Part shown: positions 26,252 to 34,494 of the stretch, piece after piece
Layout: every line of letters starts with the position of its first letter
How positions within the stretch are numbered: position 1 is the stretch's first letter
Assembly: GCA_945901405.1 (NCBI GenBank)
Contig: CAMDLH010000027.1
Span: 1-46,158, forward strand
Direction of reading: 5' to 3'
DNA: 46,158 nucleotides
Source: Bordetella parapertussis
Lineage (GTDB): Bacteria; Pseudomonadota; Gammaproteobacteria; Burkholderiales; SG8-41
Notes under the pieces: model-generated
Seen by the model: the letters and a program-made list of their open reading frames with translations, nothing else
Database searches by the model: none
What the model was told of the DNA's origin: nothing
Program-made: the position numbers and the translations under genes

Positions 26252-27166
26252 ATGGACGACATCAAGATACTTGCAACCGGTTTGGGCTTCCCCGAAGGCC
26301 CCGTGGTCTGCGCCGACGGCTCCATCGTCGTGGTTGAATTGCGCAATCAGCGCATCTCGCGCGTCGCCCCCGACGGCAAGGTGAGCCTGTTTTCCAACGC
26401 CGGCGGCGGGCCGAACGGGCTGGCCGTCGGGCCGGACGGATTTTTTTATCACACCAACAACGGCGGCAACCGCTATATCGAAGGCCACCCGCTCGGCATG
26501 GGGCCGCACCCGGATTACAAATTCGGCTACGTCCAGCGCATCGATCCGAAAACCGGCGAGGCGAAGCTGCTCTATAAGGAAGTGAACGGGCGCACACTGT
26601 CCGCGCCCAACGATCTGGTGTTCGACACCGCGGGCGGTTTTTATTTCACCGATCTCGGCAAGCGCATGCCCACGCATAAAGTGCTGGGCGGGCTTTACTA
26701 CGCGCTGCCCGACGGCTCGAAGATCGTCGAAGTGGCGTTCCCGATTTTGAGCCCGAACGGCTGCGGCCTCTCACCCGATGGCAAGACCATCTACGTCGCC
26801 GAGACCGACACCGCGCGGCTATGGGCCTTCGACATCGAAAGCCCCGGCAAGATCAAGGCCGCGCCGCAATATTCGCCGCACAGCGGACGCATCATCGGCG
26901 GGCTGGGCGGCAAGGCCAAGTTCGACAGCTTAAAGGTGCTGGCCAACGGCAACATCGTGGTCGCGACGCTGGTGGAAGGCTGCCTCACCGAATTCAACCC
27001 GGCGGGTGAAGTCGTGCGTTCGGTGAAAATGCCCGACGGCCACGTCACCAATCTCGCCTTTGGCGGCGCCGACATGCGCACCGCCTACATCACGCTCTCC
27101 GCCAGCGGCAAGCTCGGCGTGATGCAGTGGCCCACGCCGGGGTTGAAACTGAACTTCGGCTGCTAA
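26252..27166 (+). CDS. SMP-30/gluconolactonase/LRE family protein
   Basis: 304 residues forming a six-bladed propeller. GFPEGPVVCADGSIVVVELRN holds the first metal-site Glu (about residue 15), GPNGLAVGPDGFFYHTNNGG (about 54-73) carries the conserved Asn, and LSAPNDLVFDTAGGFYFTDLG and LSPDGKTIYVAETDTARLWAF supply the other metal residues. These Ca/Zn lactonases hydrolyse sugar or other lactones. AAGGGAG precedes ATG 26252; no signal peptide is present. Its TAA overlaps the TAG of the convergent luciferase-like gene by a few bases. Confidence 0.9.
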   Translation: MDDIKILATGLGFPEGPVVCADGSIVVVELRNQRISRVAPDGKVSLFSNAGGGPNGLAVGPDGFFYHTNNGGNRYIEGHPLGMGPHPDYKFGYVQRIDPKTGEAKLLYKEVNGRTLSAPNDLVFDTAGGFYFTDLGKRMPTHKVLGGLYYALPDGSKIVEVAFPILSPNGCGLSPDGKTIYVAETDTARLWAFDIESPGKIKAAPQYSPHSGRIIGGLGGKAKFDSLKVLANGNIVVATLVEGCLTEFNPAGEVVRSVKMPDGHVTNLAFGGADMRTAYITLSASGKLGVMQWPTPGLKLNFGC

Positions 27167-28101
27167 CCGCCCAGCTTCTCGCGCAGCTTCGCAAACAGCT
27201 CAAGGTGCCGCTCGTGGTCGCCCGCAAATCGCAGCACCACATGCCGCGCGCCCTGCGCCACATAGCCGTCGATCCACTCGGCCGCCGCTCCGGCAGAACC
27301 GGAAAAACATGCCTGGCGCTTTTTCAGCACGTCGGGGCGTTGACCGTAGTAGCCCAGGAGGAATTCGTCGATGCGCTGCTGCGCGCGCGCCGCGTTGTCG
27401 TCGACAGCAAGCGTGAGATAGATGGCCGCCTCGCAATCACCCGGCTTGCGCCCGGCCGCGGCGGCGACAGTCTGCACCTGGCGCCACTGCGCGCCAAAGG
27501 TCGCTGAGTCCGGCCCGGTGGGAAACCAGCCGTCGAAATGTTTGCCCGCGCGCTCCAGCGCGGCGGGCACCGAGCCGCCGCCCCAGATCGGCGGGCCGCC
27601 CGGCTGATGCGGCGTGGGGCCCAGCACGCCTTTCTCGACATGCCAACGGCCTTCCCAGTCAACCGGCTTGCCGCTCCATAGCGCGCGGCACAGGCGCATG
27701 CCTTCCATCAGCGTGCCAACACGTTTGTCGAACGGCACGCCGGCCGCACGAAATTCCGCGCGGATGTTCGGCACATCGCTGGCGATGCCGACGCCGAGTA
27801 TGACGCGGCCGGCGCTCACCTGATCGAGTGTTGCAATCTGATGCGCCAGCAAAACGGGGTTGCGTAGCGCGGGCAGCAGCACGGCAGTGCCGAGCTTCAC
27901 GCGCTTGGTTCGGCCCGCCACGCCCGCGAGCAGCGTGATCGGCTCGTGGCGCGGGCGCGCCAGCAATGAATCGCCGACCCACACCGAATCGTAGCCCAGC
28001 GCTTCCGCGCGCTCGGCGAGGTTCAACAGCGGCTCTGCCTCGGGGCGGCCTTCCATTACGGATTCGCGGGTGGGTAGCAAGTATCCAATGCGTGTGGTCA
28101 T
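27163..28101 (-). CDS. LLM-class (luciferase-like) flavin-dependent oxidoreductase
   Basis: 312 residues of the bacterial-luciferase / F420-or-FMN-dependent TIM barrel. The start RIGYLLPTRES, the cofactor loop YDSVWVGDSLLARPRHEPITLL (about 35-56), and LGTAVLLPALRNPVLLAHQIATLDQVSAGRV in the following 30 residues are typical. Such enzymes insert oxygen or reduce using flavin in the cytoplasm. AAAGGATG precedes ATG 28101. It is the last gene of the minus-strand run, 29 bp after the dioxygenase stop. The substrate is unknown. Confidence 0.9.
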   Translation of the reverse strand: MTTRIGYLLPTRESVMEGRPEAEPLLNLAERAEALGYDSVWVGDSLLARPRHEPITLLAGVAGRTKRVKLGTAVLLPALRNPVLLAHQIATLDQVSAGRVILGVGIASDVPNIRAEFRAAGVPFDKRVGTLMEGMRLCRALWSGKPVDWEGRWHVEKGVLGPTPHQPGGPPIWGGGSVPAALERAGKHFDGWFPTGPDSATFGAQWRQVQTVAAAAGRKPGDCEAAIYLTLAVDDNAARAQQRIDEFLLGYYGQRPDVLKKRQACFSGSAGAAAEWIDGYVAQGARHVVLRFAGDHERHLELFAKLREKLGG

Positions 28102-28130
28102 GGTTTCATCCTTTTTCTGTATTCATCTGT

Positions 28131-29021
28131 TCACATCATAACCGGCGCCGTGCCTTTAATCACCACGCGGTGCAGATGACGCCGCGCCGCCGCGTCAAAC
28201 GGTTCGCGGTGATGCATCACGCAGCGGTTATCCCACATCAGCAGATCGCCCACGCGCCAGTCGTGACGCCATTCGAATTGCGCTTGCGTGGCGAGCGCCC
28301 ACAATTCGTCGAGTAAGTCTTCCGATTCTGTGACGTCCAAGTCGGCAATGTGCGCGCGCGCACGGCGTCCCAGATAAAGACAATCGCGGCGCGTTTCCGG
28401 GTGTGTGCGCACCAGCGGATGCACCGAGCCGGGCGCGGAACGCAAATCGATATCGGCGTCGTTTGCAAACTGTTTACGCACATGGCCCGCCGCGTCGATG
28501 GTGGCATCGTGCTTGAGCCTGAGTTCACGCACGCGCGCCTTTAACGCTGGTGCAAGCGTGCCGTACGCCTGATACATATTGAGAAACCCGGTGCGACCGC
28601 CGCTTGCCGGCACTTCAAGCGCATGCAGTATCGTTTGATTGGGCGGCACAGCAAAGCTCGACATATCGGTGTGCCACACCAGCTCGCCGTCGCCCAGCCC
28701 GCCCAGCGCGACACCGTTCTCGACGACGTTGGAAACGACGGTCACTTCGGGATAACGTTCGTCGCGCCCGCCCTGCGCGGCCTTGCCCATGTTGGCGAGC
28801 GGGCTGGGCAGCGGATTGGATAATTGCAGTTCACCGAAACGTTTGCCGAATGTGCTGAGTTCGGCGTCGGAGAGAGTCTGATCGCGTATCAGAACCACCA
28901 GATGATCGAGACTCGCCTGACGGATGCGCGAGATAGCTTCATCACCGGCATCGCGCACGTCGCCGCAACACACCTCCGCGCCGAGCGCCGCATCGAAGGG
29001 CGCCACCTCGATTGCATACAC
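28131..29021 (-). CDS. TauD/TfdA family Fe(II)/2-oxoglutarate dioxygenase
   Basis: 296 residues from the GTG at 29021 (VYAIEVAPFDAALGAEV). The iron-binding HxD lies in LVWHTDMSSF near residue 119 and the distal His in NRCVMHHREPFDA near 263, followed by the Arg cluster AARRHLHRVV. This is the TauD/TfdA pattern of sulfonate or aryloxyalkanoate dioxygenases; the true substrate is unknown. The longer frame to 29129 overlaps the RidA gene and is not protein-like. The GTG lies 11 bp after the RidA stop and has no strong ribosome-binding site, so it is probably translated by coupling. Confidence 0.88.
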   Translation of the reverse strand: MYAIEVAPFDAALGAEVCCGDVRDAGDEAISRIRQASLDHLVVLIRDQTLSDAELSTFGKRFGELQLSNPLPSPLANMGKAAQGGRDERYPEVTVVSNVVENGVALGGLGDGELVWHTDMSSFAVPPNQTILHALEVPASGGRTGFLNMYQAYGTLAPALKARVRELRLKHDATIDAAGHVRKQFANDADIDLRSAPGSVHPLVRTHPETRRDCLYLGRRARAHIADLDVTESEDLLDELWALATQAQFEWRHDWRVGDLLMWDNRCVMHHREPFDAAARRHLHRVVIKGTAPVMM

Positions 29022-29032
29022 CGGAGGAAAAC

Positions 29033-29461
29033 CTATTTGCCGCCGACCACCGCCACGCCCTGCACTTCGACCAGGATGCCGGGACGCGCGAACCCAGTCA
29101 CGGTGATCAGCGCGCTCGCGGGAAAACACTCCTTGAAAATTTCCTGACGGATTTTCACGAACTGATCACCCAGGCGCACATCGCTGATGAACACCGTCAT
29201 CGTCACCATGTCGCGCAGACCCGAGCCGCCGACCGCCTTGATGGTCTTGTCCAGGTTGGCGAAGATGTCACGCACCTGACCTTCGAAATTCAGATCGGAG
29301 GGCGCGGTTCGGCCCGCAAGCCAGATGGTTTTACCACCCTCGGTGACGACCGCACGCGAAAACGCGCGCTCTTTTGCACGCGCATCGGGCGTGTAGCATT
29401 CTTTCGCGGAAGCGCCCGCACACATCAAGACCAGCATTGCAACACCGATGATAAATTTCAT
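29033..29461 (-). CDS. RidA family protein with a signal peptide (predicted periplasmic)
   Basis: 142 residues. An N-terminal signal peptide, MKFIIGVAMLVLMCAGASA, ends at an Ala-x-Ala site near residue 19. The remainder is a complete RidA domain (SRAVVTEGGKTIWLAGRTA, then FARPGILVEVQGVAV with the active-site Arg). RidA proteins are normally cytoplasmic, so export is unusual. Cys residues in the mature part (ECYT, ECFP) could form a disulfide. CAGGAGC precedes ATG 29461. It lies in the operon 28 bp after the E2 gene and just before the dioxygenase. Confidence 0.88.
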   Translation of the reverse strand: MKFIIGVAMLVLMCAGASAKECYTPDARAKERAFSRAVVTEGGKTIWLAGRTAPSDLNFEGQVRDIFANLDKTIKAVGGSGLRDMVTMTVFISDVRLGDQFVKIRQEIFKECFPASALITVTGFARPGILVEVQGVAVVGGK

Positions 29462-29489
29462 GTTTGCTCCTGATTTCAGTCAATGAAAA

Positions 29490-30740
29490 CTACGCCTGCA
29501 AATCCTGCGTCCAAACGCGCGTCTCGATAATCGTTTTCACTTCACGCAAAAACGCCGCCGCGTAGGCGCCGTCAAGCGCGCGGTGATCGAAGGTCTGCGC
29601 CAGCACGCCCACCGGGCGCACCGCTATGCTGTCGCCTTCTGGCGTCTCGATCACCACCGGCTTTTTACGCACGGCATCGGTGGACATGATCGCCACCTGC
29701 GGCACGTTGATAATCGGCGCGGTAATCACGGTGCCGAAGGAGCCGTTGTTGCTGATGGTGTAAGTGCCCTCGGTCAAATCGTCGGGTTTTAACTTGCCGG
29801 CCCGCGCGCGCGCGGCAAGATCGGCGATCTCGCGCGCAATCTGCGGCAGCGATTTATTGGGCACGTCCTTCAACACCGGCACCATCAGGCCATCAAAGTT
29901 AAGATCGACCGCGATGCCGATATTGATGCGCTTGTGCAACGTGAGGCTGTCGCCGTTGAAGGTGGCGTTGAGTTTTGGAAACTTGCCCAGCGCTATCGAA
30001 ATCGCGCGCGTGACGAACGGCATGAAGGTCAACAAAAAACCTTCGCGCGCCTTCCACGCCTCGCCATGCTCGCGATGCGCCTGTACCACGCGATAGAAGT
30101 CGGCCTCGACCACTTGCAGCACGTGCGGCGCCGTGGCCCAGGACTTCGCCATGTTTGCCGCCACGCGTTTGCGCACGGCGTTGAGCAGCAGCGTGTCGCC
30201 TGCTTGCACGGCGGCGGGCGGCGGCGCGGCAACCACGGGCGCTGGCGCTGGTGCAATCCTGGCCGGAACGCCAGTATCAGCGATGTATGCCGTCACATCT
30301 TCGCGCGTGATGCGTCCGTCGCGCCCCGTGCCGGTAATCTTCGACACATCGAGATTGTGTTCGGCGACGAGTCTGCGCACCACTGGCGACAATCGCTCAT
30401 CGGCATTGGCTCGCGGCGGCTGTTCACTGCGCGCGGGTGCGCTGACCGCTGCTGCCGGCGCTGGAGCCGCAACCACAACTACGGCGCGCTTGGCGGCGGC
30501 AGGCACACCGCTCTCGCGGATCACCGCCAGCGTCACGCCGACTTTCGCGGTGACGCCTTCACCGATGAGTATTTCGTCAATCACGCCCGCCACCGGCGAC
30601 GGTATTTCAGTGCTGACTTTGTCGGTCTCGATGTCGAACAGCGTCTCGTCGGCCTTGACGCTGTCGCCGGCTTTTTTGTACCACTTGGTGATGGTGCCCT
30701 CGGTGACGGTCTCGCCGAGCTGCGGCATGATGATGTTCAT
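29490..30740 (-). CDS. 2-oxoacid dehydrogenase E2 (lipoyl acyltransferase)
   Basis: 416 residues. Lipoyl domain 1-77 with the lipoylated Lys41 in ETDKVSTEIPSP, an Ala/Pro-rich linker (about 82-110), the E3/E1-binding domain (about 114-150, SPVVRRLVAEHNLD), another Ala/Pro linker, and the catalytic domain ending in TFDHRALDGAYAA, whose HRxxDG motif carries the active-site His near 394. It transfers an acyl group from E1 to CoA. The start codon is one base after the stop of the embedded amidohydrolase gene. It is one subunit of the complex with the E1 pair at 32405-34380; no E3 gene is in the window. Confidence 0.95.
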   Translation of the reverse strand: MNIIMPQLGETVTEGTITKWYKKAGDSVKADETLFDIETDKVSTEIPSPVAGVIDEILIGEGVTAKVGVTLAVIRESGVPAAAKRAVVVVAAPAPAAAVSAPARSEQPPRANADERLSPVVRRLVAEHNLDVSKITGTGRDGRITREDVTAYIADTGVPARIAPAPAPVVAAPPPAAVQAGDTLLLNAVRKRVAANMAKSWATAPHVLQVVEADFYRVVQAHREHGEAWKAREGFLLTFMPFVTRAISIALGKFPKLNATFNGDSLTLHKRINIGIAVDLNFDGLMVPVLKDVPNKSLPQIAREIADLAARARAGKLKPDDLTEGTYTISNNGSFGTVITAPIINVPQVAIMSTDAVRKKPVVIETPEGDSIAVRPVGVLAQTFDHRALDGAYAAAFLREVKTIIETRVWTQDLQA

Positions 30741-30741
30741 A

Positions 30742-32382
30742 CTATCTCTTTGCCTCGTAAACTATTTTTCCGCCGACCATGGTGACCAGCGGTTGTATAT
30801 CTTTAATTTGATCCGCTGGCACGGTGAGGTAATCACGATCCAGCACCAGCAGATCGGCATACTTGCCTTTTTGCAGCGAACCCAGATTCGCTTCCTGAAA
30901 CAGGATGAACGCATTGCTGCGCGTGTGAGCGATCAGCGCTTCCTCGCGTGTGATGCTCTGGCGATTGACGTGGTGGCCGCCGACCATTTTGCCGGTGACG
31001 GCGAAACCCAGCGTGTAGAACGGATTTGAGGTCGTCACCGCCGTGGCATCCGACCCCAGCCCCCACACGATGCCGCTATCCTGCACGCGGCGAAACGGCG
31101 GCATGTCCCATGCGGCGTCGCCGTGCACCTTGTGCATGAGCACGCCTTGTATCAGCGGGCGGCTGTGAATTTGCGCGGTCATGCCCAGGCGCTTCATGCG
31201 TTGCAACTGTTGATCGTCGATCTGATCCAGGTGCGAATACGACCAGCGCAGGCCTCTGATCGGCGTGGTCTTGTTCAGTTCTTCATACGCATCGAGAAAC
31301 TGGTTGATAGGGCCGTTCATCTCGACATGAGAATTCAAATAAACGCCGCGCGCGGCCAGCGCGCCGGCGATGCGCATCATCTGCGTGATCCCCGCGGGAT
31401 TGACTTCCTTTTGCACGCGCAGCAATTGCGTGGTGATCGGCGAGTAGACCGACTCGCCCCAGCCGATGTGATCCATGAAATCGTTGCCCTGGAAGGGCTT
31501 TACCGTCGCGACTTCGGCGAGCACCTTGTCTACCTGCTCCGGCGTTCCCGGCTGGCGTATCGTGGTCCAGAACACGCGCACGTTGAGTTCACCTTTATCC
31601 GCAAGCTCGCGATACGGCGCATAGTGCGACGCCGACATGCCGCGCCCGCCGGCATCGCCCCATGCCGTGATACCCAGCGAATTCAGATACGTGGCGAGCT
31701 TGCGCACGTTGTTCATGCGCGCTTCGGCTTCGAGCTTGGGCACTTTGGCCGCGACGAACGCCACGCCACCCGCGCCGCGCACCACGCCGGTCAGTTTGCC
31801 GCTGGCGTCTTTTTCTATCGTGCCGCCCGGCGGATTTGCCGTGTTCTCGTCGATCTTCGCCGCGCGCAAGCCTGCGGTGTTCAGATACGTATGATTGTAA
31901 ATCGACTGCACCGCCAGCGGCGTATCGGGCGCGAGCCTGTCGAGTTCCGCCAGCGGAAAACCGCGCGGCTCGTCGGTGAATTGTTCCTCCGACCAGCCGC
32001 CGAGCACCGTCACCCACTCGCCGGGTTTGGCAACGCGCACGCGTTCGCTCAACATCGCAATCGCCTGCTTGCGCGAGGTCACGCCATCGAATCGAAGTTC
32101 GTCGTTCTCGGCCGCGCGTATCCAGTGCGAGTGATTGTCGATGAGGCCGGGAATCACCGTACGGCCCTTGACATCGATCACCTTCGTATTCGCATCGGCG
32201 AGCTTGCGGATGTCGGCGTTGCTGCCCGTGGCAAAGACGCGCTGATTCCTGATCGCCAGTGCTTGCGTAATAGTGAAGCGATCATCGACCGTGATGATCT
32301 TGCCGTTGAGCACGATCGTGTCCACGGCGCCCACTGACCACGAAAGCAAAAATATCAATAAAAACAATAACTTATGAAACAT
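30742..32382 (-). CDS. Exported YtcJ-like amidohydrolase embedded in the 2-oxoacid dehydrogenase operon
   Basis: 546 residues. A signal peptide (MFHKLLFLLIFLLSWSVGAV) is followed by the amidohydrolase-3 beta-sandwich LNGKIITVDDRFTITQAL, the HxH metal motif in GLIDNHSHWIR near residue 74, GLGSDATAVTTSNPF near 432 supplying the catalytic Asp, and a C-terminal KYADLLVLDRDYLTVP strand. The ATG at 32382 has CGGAGA in front; longer upstream frames overlap the E1 beta gene and are not protein-like. It sits between E1 beta and E2 (22 and 1 bp gaps), a place where an exported hydrolase is not expected. The substrate is unknown. Confidence 0.9.
   Translation of the reverse strand: MFHKLLFLLIFLLSWSVGAVDTIVLNGKIITVDDRFTITQALAIRNQRVFATGSNADIRKLADANTKVIDVKGRTVIPGLIDNHSHWIRAAENDELRFDGVTSRKQAIAMLSERVRVAKPGEWVTVLGGWSEEQFTDEPRGFPLAELDRLAPDTPLAVQSIYNHTYLNTAGLRAAKIDENTANPPGGTIEKDASGKLTGVVRGAGGVAFVAAKVPKLEAEARMNNVRKLATYLNSLGITAWGDAGGRGMSASHYAPYRELADKGELNVRVFWTTIRQPGTPEQVDKVLAEVATVKPFQGNDFMDHIGWGESVYSPITTQLLRVQKEVNPAGITQMMRIAGALAARGVYLNSHVEMNGPINQFLDAYEELNKTTPIRGLRWSYSHLDQIDDQQLQRMKRLGMTAQIHSRPLIQGVLMHKVHGDAAWDMPPFRRVQDSGIVWGLGSDATAVTTSNPFYTLGFAVTGKMVGGHHVNRQSITREEALIAHTRSNAFILFQEANLGSLQKGKYADLLVLDRDYLTVPADQIKDIQPLVTMVGGKIVYEAKR
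32355..32376 (-). repeat. Recurring A/T-rich element, copy 6 (inside a signal-peptide coding region)
   Basis: On the minus strand reads TAAGTTATTGTTTTTATTGA, encoding the hydrophobic start KLLFLLIF of the amidohydrolase. It may be coincidental, but the following TATTTTT also matches the copy at 7765-7786. Confidence 0.35.
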
Positions 32383-32404
32383 CAACAATCTCCGAATCTT
32401 TTCA

Positions 32405-33382
32405 TCAGTCGATCTTTTCCCGAATCTCGCGCACCACGCGCTCCACCGACGGAATCGTGTTGTCTTCCAGCAAGTCAGCGGAAGGCAGCGGAATATGCGG
32501 CGTGGTGATGCGGATGATCGGGCCGTCGAGGTCCCAGAAAATTTCATCGGCCACAATCGATGCGATCTCCGCGCCCCAGCCGCACAGGCGCGGATTTTCT
32601 TCAATCGTTACCAGCCGGCCCGTTTTGGCCACTTCGGCCAAAATCGTCACGGTATCCAGCGGCACCAACGAACGCACATCGACCACGGTGCAGGATATGC
32701 CATGCTCTTTTTCCAGAATCTCGGCGGCCGCCAGCGCGCGATGCACCATCAGCGCGAGTGCGACGATGGTGCAATCCGTGCCGTGACGCAGCACCTTGGC
32801 TTTGCCGATTTCCTCGACGTGTTCGCCATCCGGCACCTCACCCTTGAAAGCGTAGAGCGATTTCTGCTCGAAGATGATGACCGGATCGGGATCGCGCACC
32901 GCCGCCGCGATCAGGCCCTTCACGTCCGCCGGAAACGCGGGTGCGATCACCTTGATGCCGGGTATCATCATCGCCCAGTTCTCCACCGACTGTGAGTGTT
33001 GCGCGCCGAAGCGCGAGCCGGCGCCGTTGGCGGTGCGGATCACCAGCGGCAGCGTGATCTGGCCATCGGTCATGTAGCGCGTCTTGGCGATTTCGTTGGC
33101 GACGATATCCCAGCACACCGCGAGAAAATCCGAGAACATGATTTCGGCGATAGGTTTCAGGCCCGTCATCGCCGCCCCCATCGCGGCACCCAGAATCGCC
33201 TGCTCGGAAATCGGCGTATCGCGCACGCGGCGCGGGCCGAATTCCTCGAACAACCCCACCGTCGCCTTGAACACGCCACCCGCGGCGCCGATATCTTCAC
33301 CCAGGAAAACCACGTTTTCATCGCGGCGCATTTCCTGCGCGATGCCCGCCGCCACCGCGTCGCGATAGGTTAGTTCCGCCAT
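32405..33382 (-). CDS. 2-oxoacid dehydrogenase E1 beta subunit
   Basis: 325 residues of the transketolase-like pyrimidine and C-terminal domains. The start AELTYRDAVAAGIAQEM, the catalytic Glu in FLGEDIGAAGGVF near residue 36, PISEQAILGAAMGAAMTG, and the QHSQSVENW segment near 125 are typical of acetoin/branched-chain/pyruvate E1 beta. It decarboxylates a 2-oxo acid with TPP as part of an alpha2beta2 E1. GGGAGTG precedes ATG 33382, and the start overlaps the end of E1 alpha by 13 bp, so the two are coupled. The exact 2-oxo acid is unknown. Confidence 0.95.
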   Translation of the reverse strand: MAELTYRDAVAAGIAQEMRRDENVVFLGEDIGAAGGVFKATVGLFEEFGPRRVRDTPISEQAILGAAMGAAMTGLKPIAEIMFSDFLAVCWDIVANEIAKTRYMTDGQITLPLVIRTANGAGSRFGAQHSQSVENWAMMIPGIKVIAPAFPADVKGLIAAAVRDPDPVIIFEQKSLYAFKGEVPDGEHVEEIGKAKVLRHGTDCTIVALALMVHRALAAAEILEKEHGISCTVVDVRSLVPLDTVTILAEVAKTGRLVTIEENPRLCGWGAEIASIVADEIFWDLDGPIIRITTPHIPLPSADLLEDNTIPSVERVVREIREKID

Positions 33383-34380
33383 GCCGCACTCCCGTCTGCC
33401 CACACATTTTTCTCGATGTCCGCGATCAACGGCACGGGCGAAGCCTTCGCCGTCTCGGTGGCCGCGTCCACCCTGCTCATGGATTCCGCTTCCATGTCCG
33501 TCAGCGTCGCTTCCACGATGCCCAGCCCCAGTAATCGTTCGCGATAAATCTTCAGCGGGTCGCGCTCGAGCCAGCGATCAAGCTCGCCCTCGGGGCGATA
33601 TTTGCCCGGGTCGGCGCGCGAATGTCCGCTGTGCCGGTACGTCATGCACTCGATCAACGCCGGCCCGCCGCCCGCGCGCGCGCGCTCCATGTATTTCACC
33701 GCCGTGCGATACACCTCGTCGGCATCGTTGCCATCGACCACGATTTTTTCCAGGCCATAAGCACTGGCGCGATCCGCCGCCGGATGCTCCACCGCCGTCA
33801 CGCTGCTGATCGGCGTGTATTCCATGTAAAGATTGTTTTCACACACGAATATCACCGGCAGCTTCCAGATCACGCTGAAGTTCAGCGCCTCGTGAAACGC
33901 GCCGATGTTGGTGGTGCCATCGCCGAAGAAGCACACCGCCACCTGTTCCGTGCCGCGATACTGCGCGCTCCACGCCGCCCCCGCCGCCACCGGCAAGTGC
34001 GCGCCGATAATCGCGTAACTGCCCATCGCACCCTTGGTGACATCGGTCAGATGCATCGAGCCGCCCTTGCCGCCCAACAAGCCGCATTGGCGCCCCATCA
34101 GCTCGCCGAGTACGCCTTCCATCGACGCGCCGCGCGCAAGCGTGTGCGCGTGGCCGCGATAGGTGCAGAACGTCCAGTCATCAGGCCGCATTGCTACACC
34201 AAAGCCGGCTGCAATAGCCTCCTGCCCCAGCGACAAATGGCTGGTGCCCTTGATCAGGTTTTGCAAAAACAAATCGTAAGCGCGCTTCTCGCAGTAGCGC
34301 AGATCGAGTTGCTGCTTGTAGAGTTCGAGGCGAATGTCGTGGCCAAGAACCGCGAGTTCTGATTTAGTGTTCAAAGTCAC
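33370..34380 (-). CDS. 2-oxoacid dehydrogenase E1 alpha subunit
   Basis: 336 residues. The TPP-binding signature runs from GDGTTNIGAFHEALNFSVIW to the ENN about 29 residues after its start (about 154-185). The HLSLGQEAIAAG, YRGHAHTLARG and YRHSGHSRADPGKYR segments are those of acetoin- or pyruvate-type E1 alpha proteins. The GTG at 34380 is the likely start; the ribosome-binding site is poor. It heads the E1 alpha, E1 beta, amidohydrolase, E2, RidA, dioxygenase, LLM run. A long hairpin repeat lies just upstream, in the 114-bp gap to the M24 gene. Confidence 0.95.
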   Translation of the reverse strand: MTLNTKSELAVLGHDIRLELYKQQLDLRYCEKRAYDLFLQNLIKGTSHLSLGQEAIAAGFGVAMRPDDWTFCTYRGHAHTLARGASMEGVLGELMGRQCGLLGGKGGSMHLTDVTKGAMGSYAIIGAHLPVAAGAAWSAQYRGTEQVAVCFFGDGTTNIGAFHEALNFSVIWKLPVIFVCENNLYMEYTPISSVTAVEHPAADRASAYGLEKIVVDGNDADEVYRTAVKYMERARAGGGPALIECMTYRHSGHSRADPGKYRPEGELDRWLERDPLKIYRERLLGLGIVEATLTDMEAESMSRVDAATETAKASPVPLIADIEKNVWADGSAAWRN

Positions 34381-34397
34381 CTCTAAGAATCAACGGC

Positions 34398-34490
34398 TTC
34401 ACCGCAGAGGCGCGGAGGCGCGGAGGACACGCGGAGAAAAACAAAAATTGATTTTCTCTGCGTGGTTTTCTCTGCGCCTCCGCGGTGAAA
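34398..34490. repeat. Long inverted repeat (CCGCAGAGGCGCGGAG type)
   Basis: TTTCACCGC... and ...GCGGTGAAA arms about 40 bp each pair through TTCACCGCAGAGGCGCGGAG, with a small internal loop around AAAATTGATTTT. This is a widespread hairpin repeat seen in many environmental proteobacteria. It may act as a terminator after the M24 gene or attenuate read-through into E1 alpha. Confidence 0.75.
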
Positions 34491-34494
34491 GGGT

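Noticed and set aside
31123..32337. 404-codon plus-strand ORF
   Set aside because: Antisense to the amidohydrolase; low-complexity and Arg-rich.
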